Part shown: piece by piece, positions 24,214 to 33,433 of the stretch
Layout: each line of letters opens with the position of its first letter
How positions within the stretch are numbered: the first letter of the stretch is position 1
Assembly: GCA_001464665.1 (NCBI GenBank)
Contig: LNDP01000024.1
Coordinates: 1 to 64,000, forward strand
Reading direction: 5' to 3'
Source: Acidobacteria bacterium Ga0074141
Lineage (GTDB): Bacteria > Acidobacteriota > Blastocatellia > Pyrinomonadales > Pyrinomonadaceae
Length of the DNA: 64,000 nt
Translations under genes and position numbers: made by a program
The notes under the pieces: model-generated
Told to the model about the DNA's origin: nothing
The model's input: the letters and a program-made list of their open reading frames with translations, nothing else
The model's database searches: none

Positions 24214-25374
24214 ATGCCCAGGATCGAACAAAACAAAATCGAACGCATGATCGGCGGAATTTATGAGAGCGTCTCGATCCACCGCCCCGACGGTTGGGAT
24301 ACATGCTATCGCGAGCTTAGCCGAATGCTCTCATCCGGCCCTGGAAGCCTGCATTTCTTTCGTCGACGGCAAGGACGGTTCGATGTCTTGGCCGATACGA
24401 ATGAAGCTGGATTCATCGAGGATTTCAACTCGAAATACTTCGAGATGATGCCTTATAAGAACGAGATCGCAAGGCTCCGGCCGGGCCAGATCTTCCTGCG
24501 CTCCAACGTTATCTCAGACGCCGAATATCGGGAACACGAGTTCTATCGCGAGCACTTTCGCCGAATGGGCATTTTCCATATAGCCCATGTTTGCCTGATC
24601 GAAACCGGCGATGCGGCCGCGGGCATTACGTTCACACGGCCCGAGACAATGCGGCCTTTTTCAGCCGAGGAACTTGAAGCGTTAAAGATTTTGACCCCGC
24701 ATCTGCAGAGGGCAATGAGCATCTCTATCGAGATCGCTGGCACGATCGAGCGGGAACGCATGCTGACGACGTCGCTCGACAAGCTCGCACAGCCAATTGT
24801 CATCGCAGACTCAGCGGGAAAGCTTTATCACCGAAACGATGCGGCCGAGCCCTACTTTGGCGAGGACGGAGTTTTCACTCTCGGCGGAAGCGGCCTAATT
24901 ACCTGCAGCCGGACAGAACGAACAAGCGAACTCCGCAGTTTGATCGAAGGAATAACGAACTTTCCCGAAATCGCAGCACGAGGAGTTGGCGGGGTCATCA
25001 ACTTACGAACGCGGCTTTCAGACCGGCCGATAGCGGTTCTCGTCTCGCCGCAGGTTGAAGCAGCTACGAACACCTGGCAAAAACAACGATACGCCACGAT
25101 GTTCATCAGCGACCCGACCCGACCGCTTCCCTCGCTCAATGAGGACCTAATGGTCGTTTACGGTATGACGAAACGCGAGGCCGAGATCTCCGTACTGCTG
25201 GCAGACGGGCTGGCCGTTAACGACGTCAGCGACCTTCTTCAGCTTAGTCGGCACACAGTGCGGACCCATCTGAAACGAGCCTTGCAAAAGACCGGCACGA
25301 ACCGTCAGGCAAATCTTGTTAAGTTCGTCCTAGGCCTCGCCGGCGTGCGGTTCGAGCAGAGTGAAAAAAGATAA
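24214..25374 (+). CDS. LuxR-type transcriptional regulator
   Basis: 386 residues. A long N-terminal sensor region contains GAF/PAS-like segments (about 20-180, and 'LAQPIVIADSAGKLYHRNDAAEPYF' at about 190-215). The C-terminal LuxR/GerE helix-turn-helix at about 310-375 reads 'MTKREAEISVLLADGLAVNDVSDLLQLSRHTVRTHL...ALQKTGTNRQ' (condensed). No receiver domain, so it is not a classical two-component regulator. Known: this architecture senses a ligand or redox state. It stands alone with its own terminator. Confidence 0.9.
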   Translation: MPRIEQNKIERMIGGIYESVSIHRPDGWDTCYRELSRMLSSGPGSLHFFRRRQGRFDVLADTNEAGFIEDFNSKYFEMMPYKNEIARLRPGQIFLRSNVISDAEYREHEFYREHFRRMGIFHIAHVCLIETGDAAAGITFTRPETMRPFSAEELEALKILTPHLQRAMSISIEIAGTIERERMLTTSLDKLAQPIVIADSAGKLYHRNDAAEPYFGEDGVFTLGGSGLITCSRTERTSELRSLIEGITNFPEIAARGVGGVINLRTRLSDRPIAVLVSPQVEAATNTWQKQRYATMFISDPTRPLPSLNEDLMVVYGMTKREAEISVLLADGLAVNDVSDLLQLSRHTVRTHLKRALQKTGTNRQANLVKFVLGLAGVRFEQSEKR

Positions 25375-25384
25375 TTGGAATTCA

Positions 25385-25400
25385 TGACCCAAATGGGTCA
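25385..25400. promoter_or_regulatory. Short perfect inverted repeat downstream of luxR-like gene
   Basis: TGACCCA and TGGGTCA around AA, eleven bases past the stop codon. There is no T-run. It could be an mRNA 3' hairpin or a protein-binding dyad; the loop is too small for a good RNA hairpin, which favours a DNA site. Confidence 0.3.
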
Positions 25401-25457
25401 CGACTTTCACCACGCCTCTCGCCGAAAACTGATGATCTGGGATATCGGAACTAAATT

Positions 25458-25484
25458 GGACTGCCCTTCGGCGGTCCTTTTTTT
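25458..25484 (+). terminator. Rho-independent terminator after luxR-like gene
   Basis: An 8-bp stem GGACTGCC/GGCGGTCC with a CTTC loop is followed by seven T residues. It lies between the convergent LuxR-type and DinG-like genes. Confidence 0.85.
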
Positions 25485-25486
25485 GT

Positions 25487-27457
25487 TTAGAGCGAGGTGA
25501 GAACCTCTCTGATCTGTTCGGGGTCGGAGACTATTCGCATTCGGGGGAGGCTTTCGAGGAATTGGCGGCCGTAGGGTTTTGTGCGGAGGCGAGGGTCGAG
25601 GATGGCGATGACGCCGCGGTCGGTTCGGCTGCGGATGAGGCGGCCGATTCCCTGCTTTAGGGTGATGACGGCCTGCGGCACGCTGTAGTCGAGAAAGGAC
25701 CGGCCGCCTTGGTCATCGATGAACCTCGACCTCGCCGCAACGATCGGGTCGCTAGGCACGGCAAACGGCAGCTTGTCGATGATCACGCACGATAGCTGAT
25801 CGCCCTGAACGTCAACACCCTGCCAGAAACTTGTTGTCGCGAAAAGCACCGCGTTCTTCGTCGTCCGAAAGCGGTCCAGAATTCCGGCCTTCGACATCGA
25901 GCCCTGCACGAAGCACGGAAAATTCACACGCGACGAGACCAGCTCATACAAAGCGTTCATCGAAAAGTTACTGGTGCAAAGCACGAACGCGTGGCCATTC
26001 GTCACCTGCAGGATCTTAACGATCTCACCCGCGGCAAGCTGCGTAAATTCGTTCGAACGCGGGTCCGGCATCGCCTTTGGCAGGTAAAGAACCGCTTGCC
26101 GCTCATGGTCAAAGGACGACGGGGCAGTAAAGGCGTTGGTCTTTGCGGTGTCAAGCCCGAGCCGTTCGCGAATGAAATTGAACGAACCGCCGCTCGAAAG
26201 CGTCGCGGAAGTGAGAATGCAGGTCTCAACCTTTTCGAAGAGCTTTTCTCTCAAAAGTTCCGAAACATCCACCGGCGAGGCCCTCAGATAAATTCCCTTT
26301 CCGCGCCGCTCGATCCAGTAAACGAAATTCCGCTCGGTTTGCGTTGCGATGAACTCGAGGTCGAACCTCGCTTGGCGAGTTCGTTTGAGCAAGCTCTCGG
26401 CCTCCGGCATATCAGCGGCAAATCCGTCGGTCTCTTTTTCAAGTGACTTGAGAGCATTATCAAGGGCCTCGTAAGCCTCGCCGAGCGCGGTCGGGTCCGT
26501 TCCGCCAAGGCTGTTTCTGTAAGCGAATGCGTCCGGCAAAAGCGGATACCGCCCGTCAAACTTCGCCTGCGAAAAACGCATCCAGAAGGTCTCCGAAAGC
26601 CCTGAGACCTTTGCAGCGAGCTTCGTGAGCTCGCGCGTTACGACCGGGTCATGGATCGGCAATCCATCGATGTCCCGTACAAGTTCGTCGATCTGAAAAT
26701 TCGAGACCTGCGAACCGAAATAGTCCGACGCGATGTCCTCGATCAAATGGGCCTCGTCAAAAATGACCGCGCCGTAGTCGGGAATGACCTTGCCGAATTG
26801 GTTTCCGCGAACGCTTAGATCGGCGAAGAAAAGATGGTGGTTGACGACGATGATGTCCGCCGCTTCGGCACGGTTCCTCATTCGCGTGATAAAACAAGGC
26901 TCAAAGTCCGGACACTTTTGCCCGATGCAGATCTCGCCGCGAGCATTTATTCGGTTCCAAAATGGCAGATTCTCGGGCAGGTCAACAAGCTCGCGTCGGT
27001 CGCCGGTTTCCGTTTCCTTTACCCAGCGGGCGATCTTGCGAAAATTGTCGATCTGGTCCAGCCCATCAAGCACGGGCTGGTCCTCGGCCTTGGTGATCCG
27101 ATAAAGGCAGGCATAGTTTGACCGCCCTTTCATGTAGGCGGCGGTGAACTTGGTCGGGAGCACTTTCTTTAAAAAAGGAATGTCCTTTTCCATCAACTGC
27201 TCTTGCAGGTTCTTCGTACCCGTTGAAATAACGATCCTGGTCTTTTGGCCGACCGCCGCGGCGATGGCTGGCACCAAATACGCCAGTGTTTTCCCGGTAC
27301 CGGTTCCTGCTTCGACCATGAGGTGCTTCCGGGCGTGAAACGCGTCCGCAACGTGTGCGGCCATCTCGACCTGACCCTCGCGGTATTCATAATTCTCATG
27401 AAACCGGGCGATCAGGCCTTCGCGGCCGAAAACGCGATCTATTAGTTCATCTGACAT
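25487..27457 (-). CDS. dinG: ATP-dependent DNA helicase, DinG/XPD-like
   Basis: 656 residues. Superfamily 2 motifs: Walker A EAGTGTGKT (about 50-58), DEAH in 'AVIFDEAHLIED', 'CILTSATL' and the C-terminal 'QGIGRLIRSRTDRG'. Fe-S cluster cysteines lie between the Walker motifs: C in 'SNYACLYR' plus CIGQKCPDFEPC. Known: DinG unwinds 5'-3' and removes R-loops and forked structures. Length is normal for YoaA/DinG-type proteins. Confidence 0.95.
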   Translation of the reverse strand: MSDELIDRVFGREGLIARFHENYEYREGQVEMAAHVADAFHARKHLMVEAGTGTGKTLAYLVPAIAAAVGQKTRIVISTGTKNLQEQLMEKDIPFLKKVLPTKFTAAYMKGRSNYACLYRITKAEDQPVLDGLDQIDNFRKIARWVKETETGDRRELVDLPENLPFWNRINARGEICIGQKCPDFEPCFITRMRNRAEAADIIVVNHHLFFADLSVRGNQFGKVIPDYGAVIFDEAHLIEDIASDYFGSQVSNFQIDELVRDIDGLPIHDPVVTRELTKLAAKVSGLSETFWMRFSQAKFDGRYPLLPDAFAYRNSLGGTDPTALGEAYEALDNALKSLEKETDGFAADMPEAESLLKRTRQARFDLEFIATQTERNFVYWIERRGKGIYLRASPVDVSELLREKLFEKVETCILTSATLSSGGSFNFIRERLGLDTAKTNAFTAPSSFDHERQAVLYLPKAMPDPRSNEFTQLAAGEIVKILQVTNGHAFVLCTSNFSMNALYELVSSRVNFPCFVQGSMSKAGILDRFRTTKNAVLFATTSFWQGVDVQGDQLSCVIIDKLPFAVPSDPIVAARSRFIDDQGGRSFLDYSVPQAVITLKQGIGRLIRSRTDRGVIAILDPRLRTKPYGRQFLESLPRMRIVSDPEQIREVLTSL

Positions 27458-27650
27458 CGGGAAGGAAAAACATGTTGACTATTTCACGGCAGAAGTCGAA
27501 AATAACAAAATCTTCATTCGAATGCGGCGGGATGAGTGCATCTCCGTCTAAATATTCTGTCCGCATTTCGCTCTAGTGCGATTGTATTTCACGTCTTTGA
27601 ACTTGTCGAAGACCAGCACCTGACTTGTAGGTTCCGAGGGAGCATTTCCG
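27458..27650. other. Divergent intergenic region (dinG-like / M36 protease)
   Basis: 193 bp. Upstream of the protease a GAGGGAGC ribosome site is present. I see no convincing promoter pair, hairpin or RNA gene. Confidence 0.4.
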
Positions 27651-30600
27651 ATGACCATAATTGCCGACGCCCGACGTTTTCCGATCCCGCTGATGATCGC
27701 TATCGCCTTCGTGGCAGCCGTGCTCTCCGCTCCGGCGATACTATTCGACGCAAATGCGAAAAGCAGCGGCTTGGGACTCCGCGAGCAGACGACGAGCCAC
27801 GATGAATCGTTGCCGAACTACGACATTCGCACCGACCGGGGGCAGCAAGCGATCAAGTCCGCCTTTCGCCAGAACATTGGTATTTCGGCCTCGGAAGTAG
27901 CCGATATTCGGGATGCATTTGTCGGCGGTGAAAAGAAACTACAAACGTCCATTCAGGAGGCAAGGGTCGAATACAGCTCTGAATCGCGCAATCCCGAAAT
28001 CATTGGCACAGCGAACGGCTTCACGCTCTCTCCGATTACCGCGTCCGCTCCAGGTGAACGGCCGGAGATACTCAAGCGGTTCATTGCCGACAATTCTGAG
28101 CTTTTCGGCATCGCTACCCCGCAGATCAGCGGGCTTGAAACTGTAGCAGATTACACGAATCCCGACGGCGTTCTTTCGTTCGTCGAACTCACTCAGAAGT
28201 TCAACGGCATTTCTGTTTTCCGAGGCGAAGTGAAGGCGGCGTTCACAAAGCGGAATGAGGTCGTTCGCGTGATCAATAATCTTGCACCCGGGATAGACGA
28301 GGCATCGCTATCGACCGAATTTGGCGACCCCGGCATTGCGATCCGGAATGCAGCGAGACATATCGGCAACAAAGCCTCTGTCAGTAAAAATGCGGTCGTT
28401 GCAGTTTCTGACAGCGTCTTTCGTTCGGGCGAGGGCGACTGGGCGACCACTGCGGAGAAGATCTATTTTCCGGTTGAGCCGGGCGTCGCGGTGCCGGCAT
28501 GGCGGGTACTTTTTTGGCTCCCGGTAGACGCCTACTATGTCATCGTCGATGCGGAAAGCGGCGAACTACTTTGGCGGAAAAATATCGCCGAGGACCAAAC
28601 ACAGTCGGCGAGCTTTCGCGTCTGGAACAACCCGAACGGCTTCATCAACTTGGCCGATAGTCCTTTTCCATTAACGCCCGGCCCGGCCGCTCCGAATGGC
28701 CAGCAGGGACCGGCGCTCGCACGCCAACTCGTATCGCTCGTCGGAAATGAGCCGCCTTATCAATTCAACACGAACGGCTGGATACCGGACGGCCAAAACG
28801 AGACGGACGGCAACAACGTCGAGGCCGGGCTCGACCGCGACACGACCAACGGAGTTGACGCGATCAATGGCCGGGCCGTCGGAGCGAACCGTGCGTTTGA
28901 TTTTCCGTTTTCGCCGTATAACCCAAATACCGGAACGGGCGACTCACCAACGCCCCCGGGCGAACCTGTTTCCAACTGCACTCAAATTCCGCAGCCGCAC
29001 GCTTTTTCTGACGCGCAAAAAGCTGCCGTCACCCAGTATTTCTATATCACGAATTGGACCCATGCGGCTTTCTACAGCTTAGGCTTCACCGAAGCTGCCA
29101 GGAATTTTCAGCACTTGAATTTCGGCCGCGGCGGAATCGAAGGCGACCGGCTTTCGGCCGAGTCACAAGACTGCAGCGGAACCAACGGTGCCAATTTCGC
29201 AACGCCCGCTGACGGAACGCGGCCTAGAATGCAGATGTACATTTGGACCGGGCCGCCGGTGGATATCGACACAGCCGTAGATGCTCAGATCGTTATCCAC
29301 GAGTTCACCCACGGGCTTTCCAACCGGCTCCACGGAAATTCGAGCGGCCTTACGACCAACATGGCCCGTGGAATGGGCGAAGGCTGGTCAGATTTTTATG
29401 CCACGGCATTGCTTTCGGCCTCGGATGACCCGGCGGCCGGCGTCCACGCCGTTGCGGGATACTCAACAAACACGATCTTTTCCGGATTTACCAACAACTA
29501 CTACTACGGCATCCGTCGGTATCCGCAGGCCGTGCTGAGCTACACCGGCGGCATCAATAACAAGCCGCATAACGCTCTCACGTTCAGCTTTGCCAATACA
29601 AGCTGTAACCCGCGGCTTTCGGAAGCGGAGTTCGCGTTTCCCCGCGGGCTGATCGGTACGACCAACTGCGATCAAATCCATAACCTTGGCGAGATCTGGG
29701 CGGTGACGCTTTGGGAGGTCCGCTCGAAGTTCATCGAGCGCCTCGGTTTTCCGGAGGGCAATCGGCGGATGCTGCAGTTCGTGACTGACGGCATGAAGAT
29801 CTCGCCTCTCGCACCAAACTTCTTGCAGGCTCGCGATGCGATCCTTGTAGCGGCTCAGGCGAGCTCTGCATCCCCGGAATCGGCTGCCGATGTAGCCGAC
29901 ATCTGGGCCGGATTTGCGGCCCGCGGGATCGGCGTAAGCGCGAGCATTCAAAACCCCGGGACCGGGAACAACAATACCGTCGTGACGGAAGCCTTCGATA
30001 CGCCGGGACTGACGCAATCACCGGCCTTGATGGTCGACGACTCGGACGGAAACGGCAGCGGTTATCCCGATCCAGGCGAATCGGTCACGATCGACTTTCC
30101 ACTCACAAACAATTCCGGCGTCACAGCGAATAACGTCAGCGTCCAGCTTGCCGGCGGCGGCTCGGCAGATTTCGGGAGTATCGGTCATACGCAGACAGTC
30201 ACGCGGATTATCACGTTTACCGTTCCTAAGCAAAGCCCGTGCGGTGCTGTCGTGGAGCTCGAGTTTGAGGTCTCAAGCAGCCTCGGGGCACAAACATTTG
30301 TGCGGGCAATAACCCTCGGCCAGCCGGTTGTAACGATTACCGAGAATTTTGACGGCACTGCTGCTCCGGGTTTTCCGGCGGGCTGGACCGCACAGCCGGT
30401 CAGTAGCGGGATCAACTTTGTCACTTCGACGTCGACACCTTTCAGCTCGCCAAACGCGGCATTTGCCGCCAATCCGGCGACGGTCGGCGGAGGAACAGAT
30501 CTTACGTCTCCTTCTATCGCGATCAGTTCGCCCTCCGCCACCGTTTCGTTTAGAAACAATTATGCAACCGAGGCCGGTTGGGATGGCGGAGTGCTTGAAG

Positions 30601-31721
30601 TGAGCATCGGCGAAGGGGCATTTCAAGATGTGATCGCCGCCGGCGGAGATTTTCTCGAGAACGGCTACAACGGTGTGCTTGGCTCGAACGGCGTGAACAA
30701 TCCGCTTGCTGGGCGCAATGCTTGGACCGGCAATTCCGGCGGGTACGTGCGATCGGTAGTTCGGCTTCCCGCCGCGGCTGCCGGACAGAATGTGCGTCTG
30801 AAATGGAGATTTGGCGCAGATAATAATACAGCGGTACTTGGTTGGTTCATCGACGATATCGAGAACGCAGGCACTGCGACCTGTGCGGCGAACGTTCGCC
30901 GCACTATTGCTGACTTCGATGGCGATGGCAAGACAGATATCTCGGTCTTCCGCGGCAGCGAAGGCAACTGGTACCTGAACCGTTCGACGGCAGGTTTCCA
31001 GGTGCTCAACTGGGGCATCTCGACCGACGCTCTTGCACCGGCGGACTACGACGGTGACGGCAAGACCGACACTGCGGTGTTCCGCGGAACGGTAGGCGAA
31101 GGCCTTACGGATTTCTACATCCTGAACAGCAACGGCTTCACCTTCTCGGGCTATGCCTGGGGAACCGTTGGCGATCAGCCTGTCGTGGCCGACTATGACG
31201 GCGACGGCAAGGCGGATGTAGGTATCTATCGTCCTTCGGATGGCACCTGGTACATCATCCTCAGCTCGAACGGAGCCAATGTGATAGTCAACAATCCGGG
31301 CACGACACCTGTCCCGGCCGACTACACAGGCGACGGAAAGGCTGACGGTGTGATCTTCACCAACGGCCTCTGGGTCGGCACCAGTTCGACCGGCGACCCC
31401 ATCAACATCCCTTGGGGCCAGGCCGGCGACATCGCCACCCCGGGTGACTTTGACGGTGACGGCAAGGTCGATCAGGCGGTCTTCCGTCCCTCGACCGGTG
31501 TCTGGTACATTCGCCGGAGCAGCGATGGCCAGCCCTCGATCGTTCCCTTCGGAACCACAGGCGACATTCCGGTCGTCGGTGACTACGATGGTGACGGCAA
31601 GGACGACATTGCCATCTATCGCAACGGCCAGTGGTGGATCAATAACTCGGGCGGCGGTGTGACGATCGCGAACTTCGGTATCGCGACCGACAAACCGGCC
31701 CCGGCTGCCGCTAATCCGTAA
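27651..31721 (+). CDS. Secreted M36 (fungalysin-type) metalloprotease with FG-GAP-like repeats
   Basis: 1356 residues. Signal/anchor segment about 12-35; FTP-type propeptide about 60-260. Catalytic domain with H550-E-F-T-H554 (HEFTHGLSNRL) and the third ligand Glu in 'GMGEGWSDF'. Next a beta-sandwich (about 790-890), a MAM/concanavalin-like region ('ITENFDGTAAPGFPAGW', about 895-1080) and six to seven repeats of about 45 residues built on 'ADYDGDGKTD.AVFRP..G.WY' (1085-1350). Known: M36 proteases are secreted zinc endopeptidases activated by propeptide removal. The repeats are calcium-binding beta-propeller blades and the same module closes the next gene. Confidence 0.93.
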   Translation: MTIIADARRFPIPLMIAIAFVAAVLSAPAILFDANAKSSGLGLREQTTSHDESLPNYDIRTDRGQQAIKSAFRQNIGISASEVADIRDAFVGGEKKLQTSIQEARVEYSSESRNPEIIGTANGFTLSPITASAPGERPEILKRFIADNSELFGIATPQISGLETVADYTNPDGVLSFVELTQKFNGISVFRGEVKAAFTKRNEVVRVINNLAPGIDEASLSTEFGDPGIAIRNAARHIGNKASVSKNAVVAVSDSVFRSGEGDWATTAEKIYFPVEPGVAVPAWRVLFWLPVDAYYVIVDAESGELLWRKNIAEDQTQSASFRVWNNPNGFINLADSPFPLTPGPAAPNGQQGPALARQLVSLVGNEPPYQFNTNGWIPDGQNETDGNNVEAGLDRDTTNGVDAINGRAVGANRAFDFPFSPYNPNTGTGDSPTPPGEPVSNCTQIPQPHAFSDAQKAAVTQYFYITNWTHAAFYSLGFTEAARNFQHLNFGRGGIEGDRLSAESQDCSGTNGANFATPADGTRPRMQMYIWTGPPVDIDTAVDAQIVIHEFTHGLSNRLHGNSSGLTTNMARGMGEGWSDFYATALLSASDDPAAGVHAVAGYSTNTIFSGFTNNYYYGIRRYPQAVLSYTGGINNKPHNALTFSFANTSCNPRLSEAEFAFPRGLIGTTNCDQIHNLGEIWAVTLWEVRSKFIERLGFPEGNRRMLQFVTDGMKISPLAPNFLQARDAILVAAQASSASPESAADVADIWAGFAARGIGVSASIQNPGTGNNNTVVTEAFDTPGLTQSPALMVDDSDGNGSGYPDPGESVTIDFPLTNNSGVTANNVSVQLAGGGSADFGSIGHTQTVTRIITFTVPKQSPCGAVVELEFEVSSSLGAQTFVRAITLGQPVVTITENFDGTAAPGFPAGWTAQPVSSGINFVTSTSTPFSSPNAAFAANPATVGGGTDLTSPSIAISSPSATVSFRNNYATEAGWDGGVLEVSIGEGAFQDVIAAGGDFLENGYNGVLGSNGVNNPLAGRNAWTGNSGGYVRSVVRLPAAAAGQNVRLKWRFGADNNTAVLGWFIDDIENAGTATCAANVRRTIADFDGDGKTDISVFRGSEGNWYLNRSTAGFQVLNWGISTDALAPADYDGDGKTDTAVFRGTVGEGLTDFYILNSNGFTFSGYAWGTVGDQPVVADYDGDGKADVGIYRPSDGTWYIILSSNGANVIVNNPGTTPVPADYTGDGKADGVIFTNGLWVGTSSTGDPINIPWGQAGDIATPGDFDGDGKVDQAVFRPSTGVWYIRRSSDGQPSIVPFGTTGDIPVVGDYDGDGKDDIAIYRNGQWWINNSGGGVTIANFGIATDKPAPAAANP

Positions 31722-31730
31722 ACCTAACAA

Positions 31731-31752
31731 GGGCGGACTCGCTCCGCCCTTT
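31731..31752 (+). terminator. Hairpin after M36 gene, first of two
   Basis: GGGCGGA/TCCGCCC stem with a 5-nt loop and a short TTT; a weak terminator ten bases past the stop. Confidence 0.5.
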
Positions 31753-31767
31753 AACCCTTAGACCAAA

Positions 31768-31801
31768 CCGCCGCTCTTTCCCATGAGCGGCGGTTTTTTT
31801 G
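31768..31801 (+). terminator. Strong Rho-independent terminator after M36 gene
   Basis: A 9-bp stem CCGCCGCTC/GAGCGGCGG with an 8-nt loop and T8. Follows the weaker hairpin in tandem. Confidence 0.9.
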
Positions 31802-31903
31802 TGGCGTTTCGGCGAAACACCGATTACAATCAAGGAATTCTCGAACTTTTCCTCAAGCAAGTCCGTCTAAACCAGATCGTTATCTAACAAAAGGAACGAA
31901 ACA

Positions 31904-33334
31904 ATGAAATTATCTCGATTCCGCTCAGTATTCCTGCTTCTACTTGTCGGCTTCGTCATTATTGCGGCCGTTGCACTCCGATTGGTTCCGGGCGACAATG
32001 TCCGAGCCTCGGCTCAGGGGCCTACGCCGGGCCATACTAATGCCCCCGGCGAAACTAACTGCACCGCTTGCCATACAGAGTTCCCGGTAAATAGCGGCAC
32101 CGGAAGCGTCGCAATAAGCGGCATCCCGAAGAACTACCTGCCCGGCCAGCAAATACCTGTGACGGTTACAGTTAGCCAAAGCGACGGCGTCATCTGGGGC
32201 TTTCAGTTGACCACCATCGACCGGACGGGTGAACGCATCGGGGCATACACACTGCCATCCGGAACTCCGCCGCAGATGCAAATTGACAACGGTTCGATCG
32301 GCGGGCTTCAGCGGCGGTACGTGGCTCACACAAGTGAAGGAACTGCCTCACCCGTTTTCGGCTCGAAGAACTGGACCTTCACATGGACCGCTCCGGCAAC
32401 GCGGGTTGGCAAGATCGATCTCTTTGCCGCCGGTAACGCAGCCAATAGCGACGGAGGGCCAAATGGCGATCAGATCTACACGACTTCCGTTTCAACGCTC
32501 TCTGGCTCGGGAGTCGCAAATTTTGACGAGGACTACGCGACCGACGTTTCCGTCTTTCGCCCGTCGGACGGCACTTGGTATGTTCTCCGCAGTTCCGACG
32601 ATGGGTTTGAAGCCGTCCAGTTCGGCTCCTCTGGTGATGTGATCGTCCCCGGCGACTACGATGGCGATGGCGAGGCCGATCTAGCGGTCTGGCGGCCGTC
32701 GAACGGCGTCTGGTACGTACAATTGAGCGGAGGCGGGTTGAATATTGTCCAGTTTGGAGCCGACGGCGATATACCCGTTGTCGGTGATTACGACGGCGAT
32801 CTCAAAAGCGACCTTGCCGTTTGGCGTCCTTCGACCGGCGTTTGGTACATTTTCCGCAGTTCTGATCAGGCCTACGACGTCCGCCAGTTCGGAATTGCCA
32901 CCGACAAGGTAGCTCAAGGCGATTATGATGGCGACGCCAAGACGGACATCGCTGTTTTTCGTCAATCGAACGGCACTTGGTACGTTTGGCGAAGCAGCGA
33001 CCAAACCGTCTCATTCGTTCAGTTCGGCCAGGACGGCGATATGCCGGTCCAGTCGGACTATGACGGCGACGGCCGCGCTGATCGAGCCGTTTACCGGCCC
33101 TCCAATGGGGTTTGGTATATGCTTCGTAGTTCGGAGGGGTTTGGGGCGGTGCAGTTCGGCATAGCAACCGACGTTCCCGTTCCCGGAGATTATGACGGCG
33201 ACGGAATGACGGATAATGCGGTCTATCGGGACGGCATCTGGTTCATCTATCGAAGTTCGGATCAGGGGTTCGACGTTCGTTCGTTCGGCGTCGTGGGTGA
33301 CGACCCGATCCCGGCTGGATACATCGCTCGCTAA
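31904..33334 (+). CDS. Secreted CxxCH protein, choice-of-anchor V-like domain plus FG-GAP-like repeats
   Basis: 476 residues. Signal peptide 1-37. 'GETNCTACHTEFPVNSGTGSVAI' holds one CxxCH haem-binding motif (Cys53-Cys56-His57 approximately), followed by 'YLPGQQIPVTVTV...WGFQLTTIDRTGERIGAYTL', the look of Reeler-like 'choice-of-anchor V' domains. From about residue 208 seven repeats of 'VFRPSDGTWYVLRSS...QFG..GD..VPGDYDGDG' form a probable seven-bladed propeller. Role unknown; it could be an extracellular monohaem protein. AAGGAA precedes the ATG. Confidence 0.8.
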   Translation: MKLSRFRSVFLLLLVGFVIIAAVALRLVPGDNVRASAQGPTPGHTNAPGETNCTACHTEFPVNSGTGSVAISGIPKNYLPGQQIPVTVTVSQSDGVIWGFQLTTIDRTGERIGAYTLPSGTPPQMQIDNGSIGGLQRRYVAHTSEGTASPVFGSKNWTFTWTAPATRVGKIDLFAAGNAANSDGGPNGDQIYTTSVSTLSGSGVANFDEDYATDVSVFRPSDGTWYVLRSSDDGFEAVQFGSSGDVIVPGDYDGDGEADLAVWRPSNGVWYVQLSGGGLNIVQFGADGDIPVVGDYDGDLKSDLAVWRPSTGVWYIFRSSDQAYDVRQFGIATDKVAQGDYDGDAKTDIAVFRQSNGTWYVWRSSDQTVSFVQFGQDGDMPVQSDYDGDGRADRAVYRPSNGVWYMLRSSEGFGAVQFGIATDVPVPGDYDGDGMTDNAVYRDGIWFIYRSSDQGFDVRSFGVVGDDPIPAGYIAR

Positions 33335-33351
33335 TAGCCCCGGACAGAAAT

Positions 33352-33392
33352 AAAAGCCCGACAGGCATTACCGTTGCCTGTCGGGCTTTTTC
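33352..33392. terminator. Bidirectional terminator between convergent genes
   Basis: Long perfect stem (AAAAGCCCGACAGGCA with its complement) around a 7-nt loop, T-rich on both strands. Serves the CxxCH gene (+) and pilQ (-). Confidence 0.9.
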
Positions 33393-33433
33393 TATCGGAG
33401 GAAACACAAGGTCTCCGGTCTGACTATAGGGTA

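Noticed and set aside
30273-31730. 485-codon minus-strand frame
   Set aside because: Antisense to the repeat region of the M36 protease; its regular look comes from the repeats.
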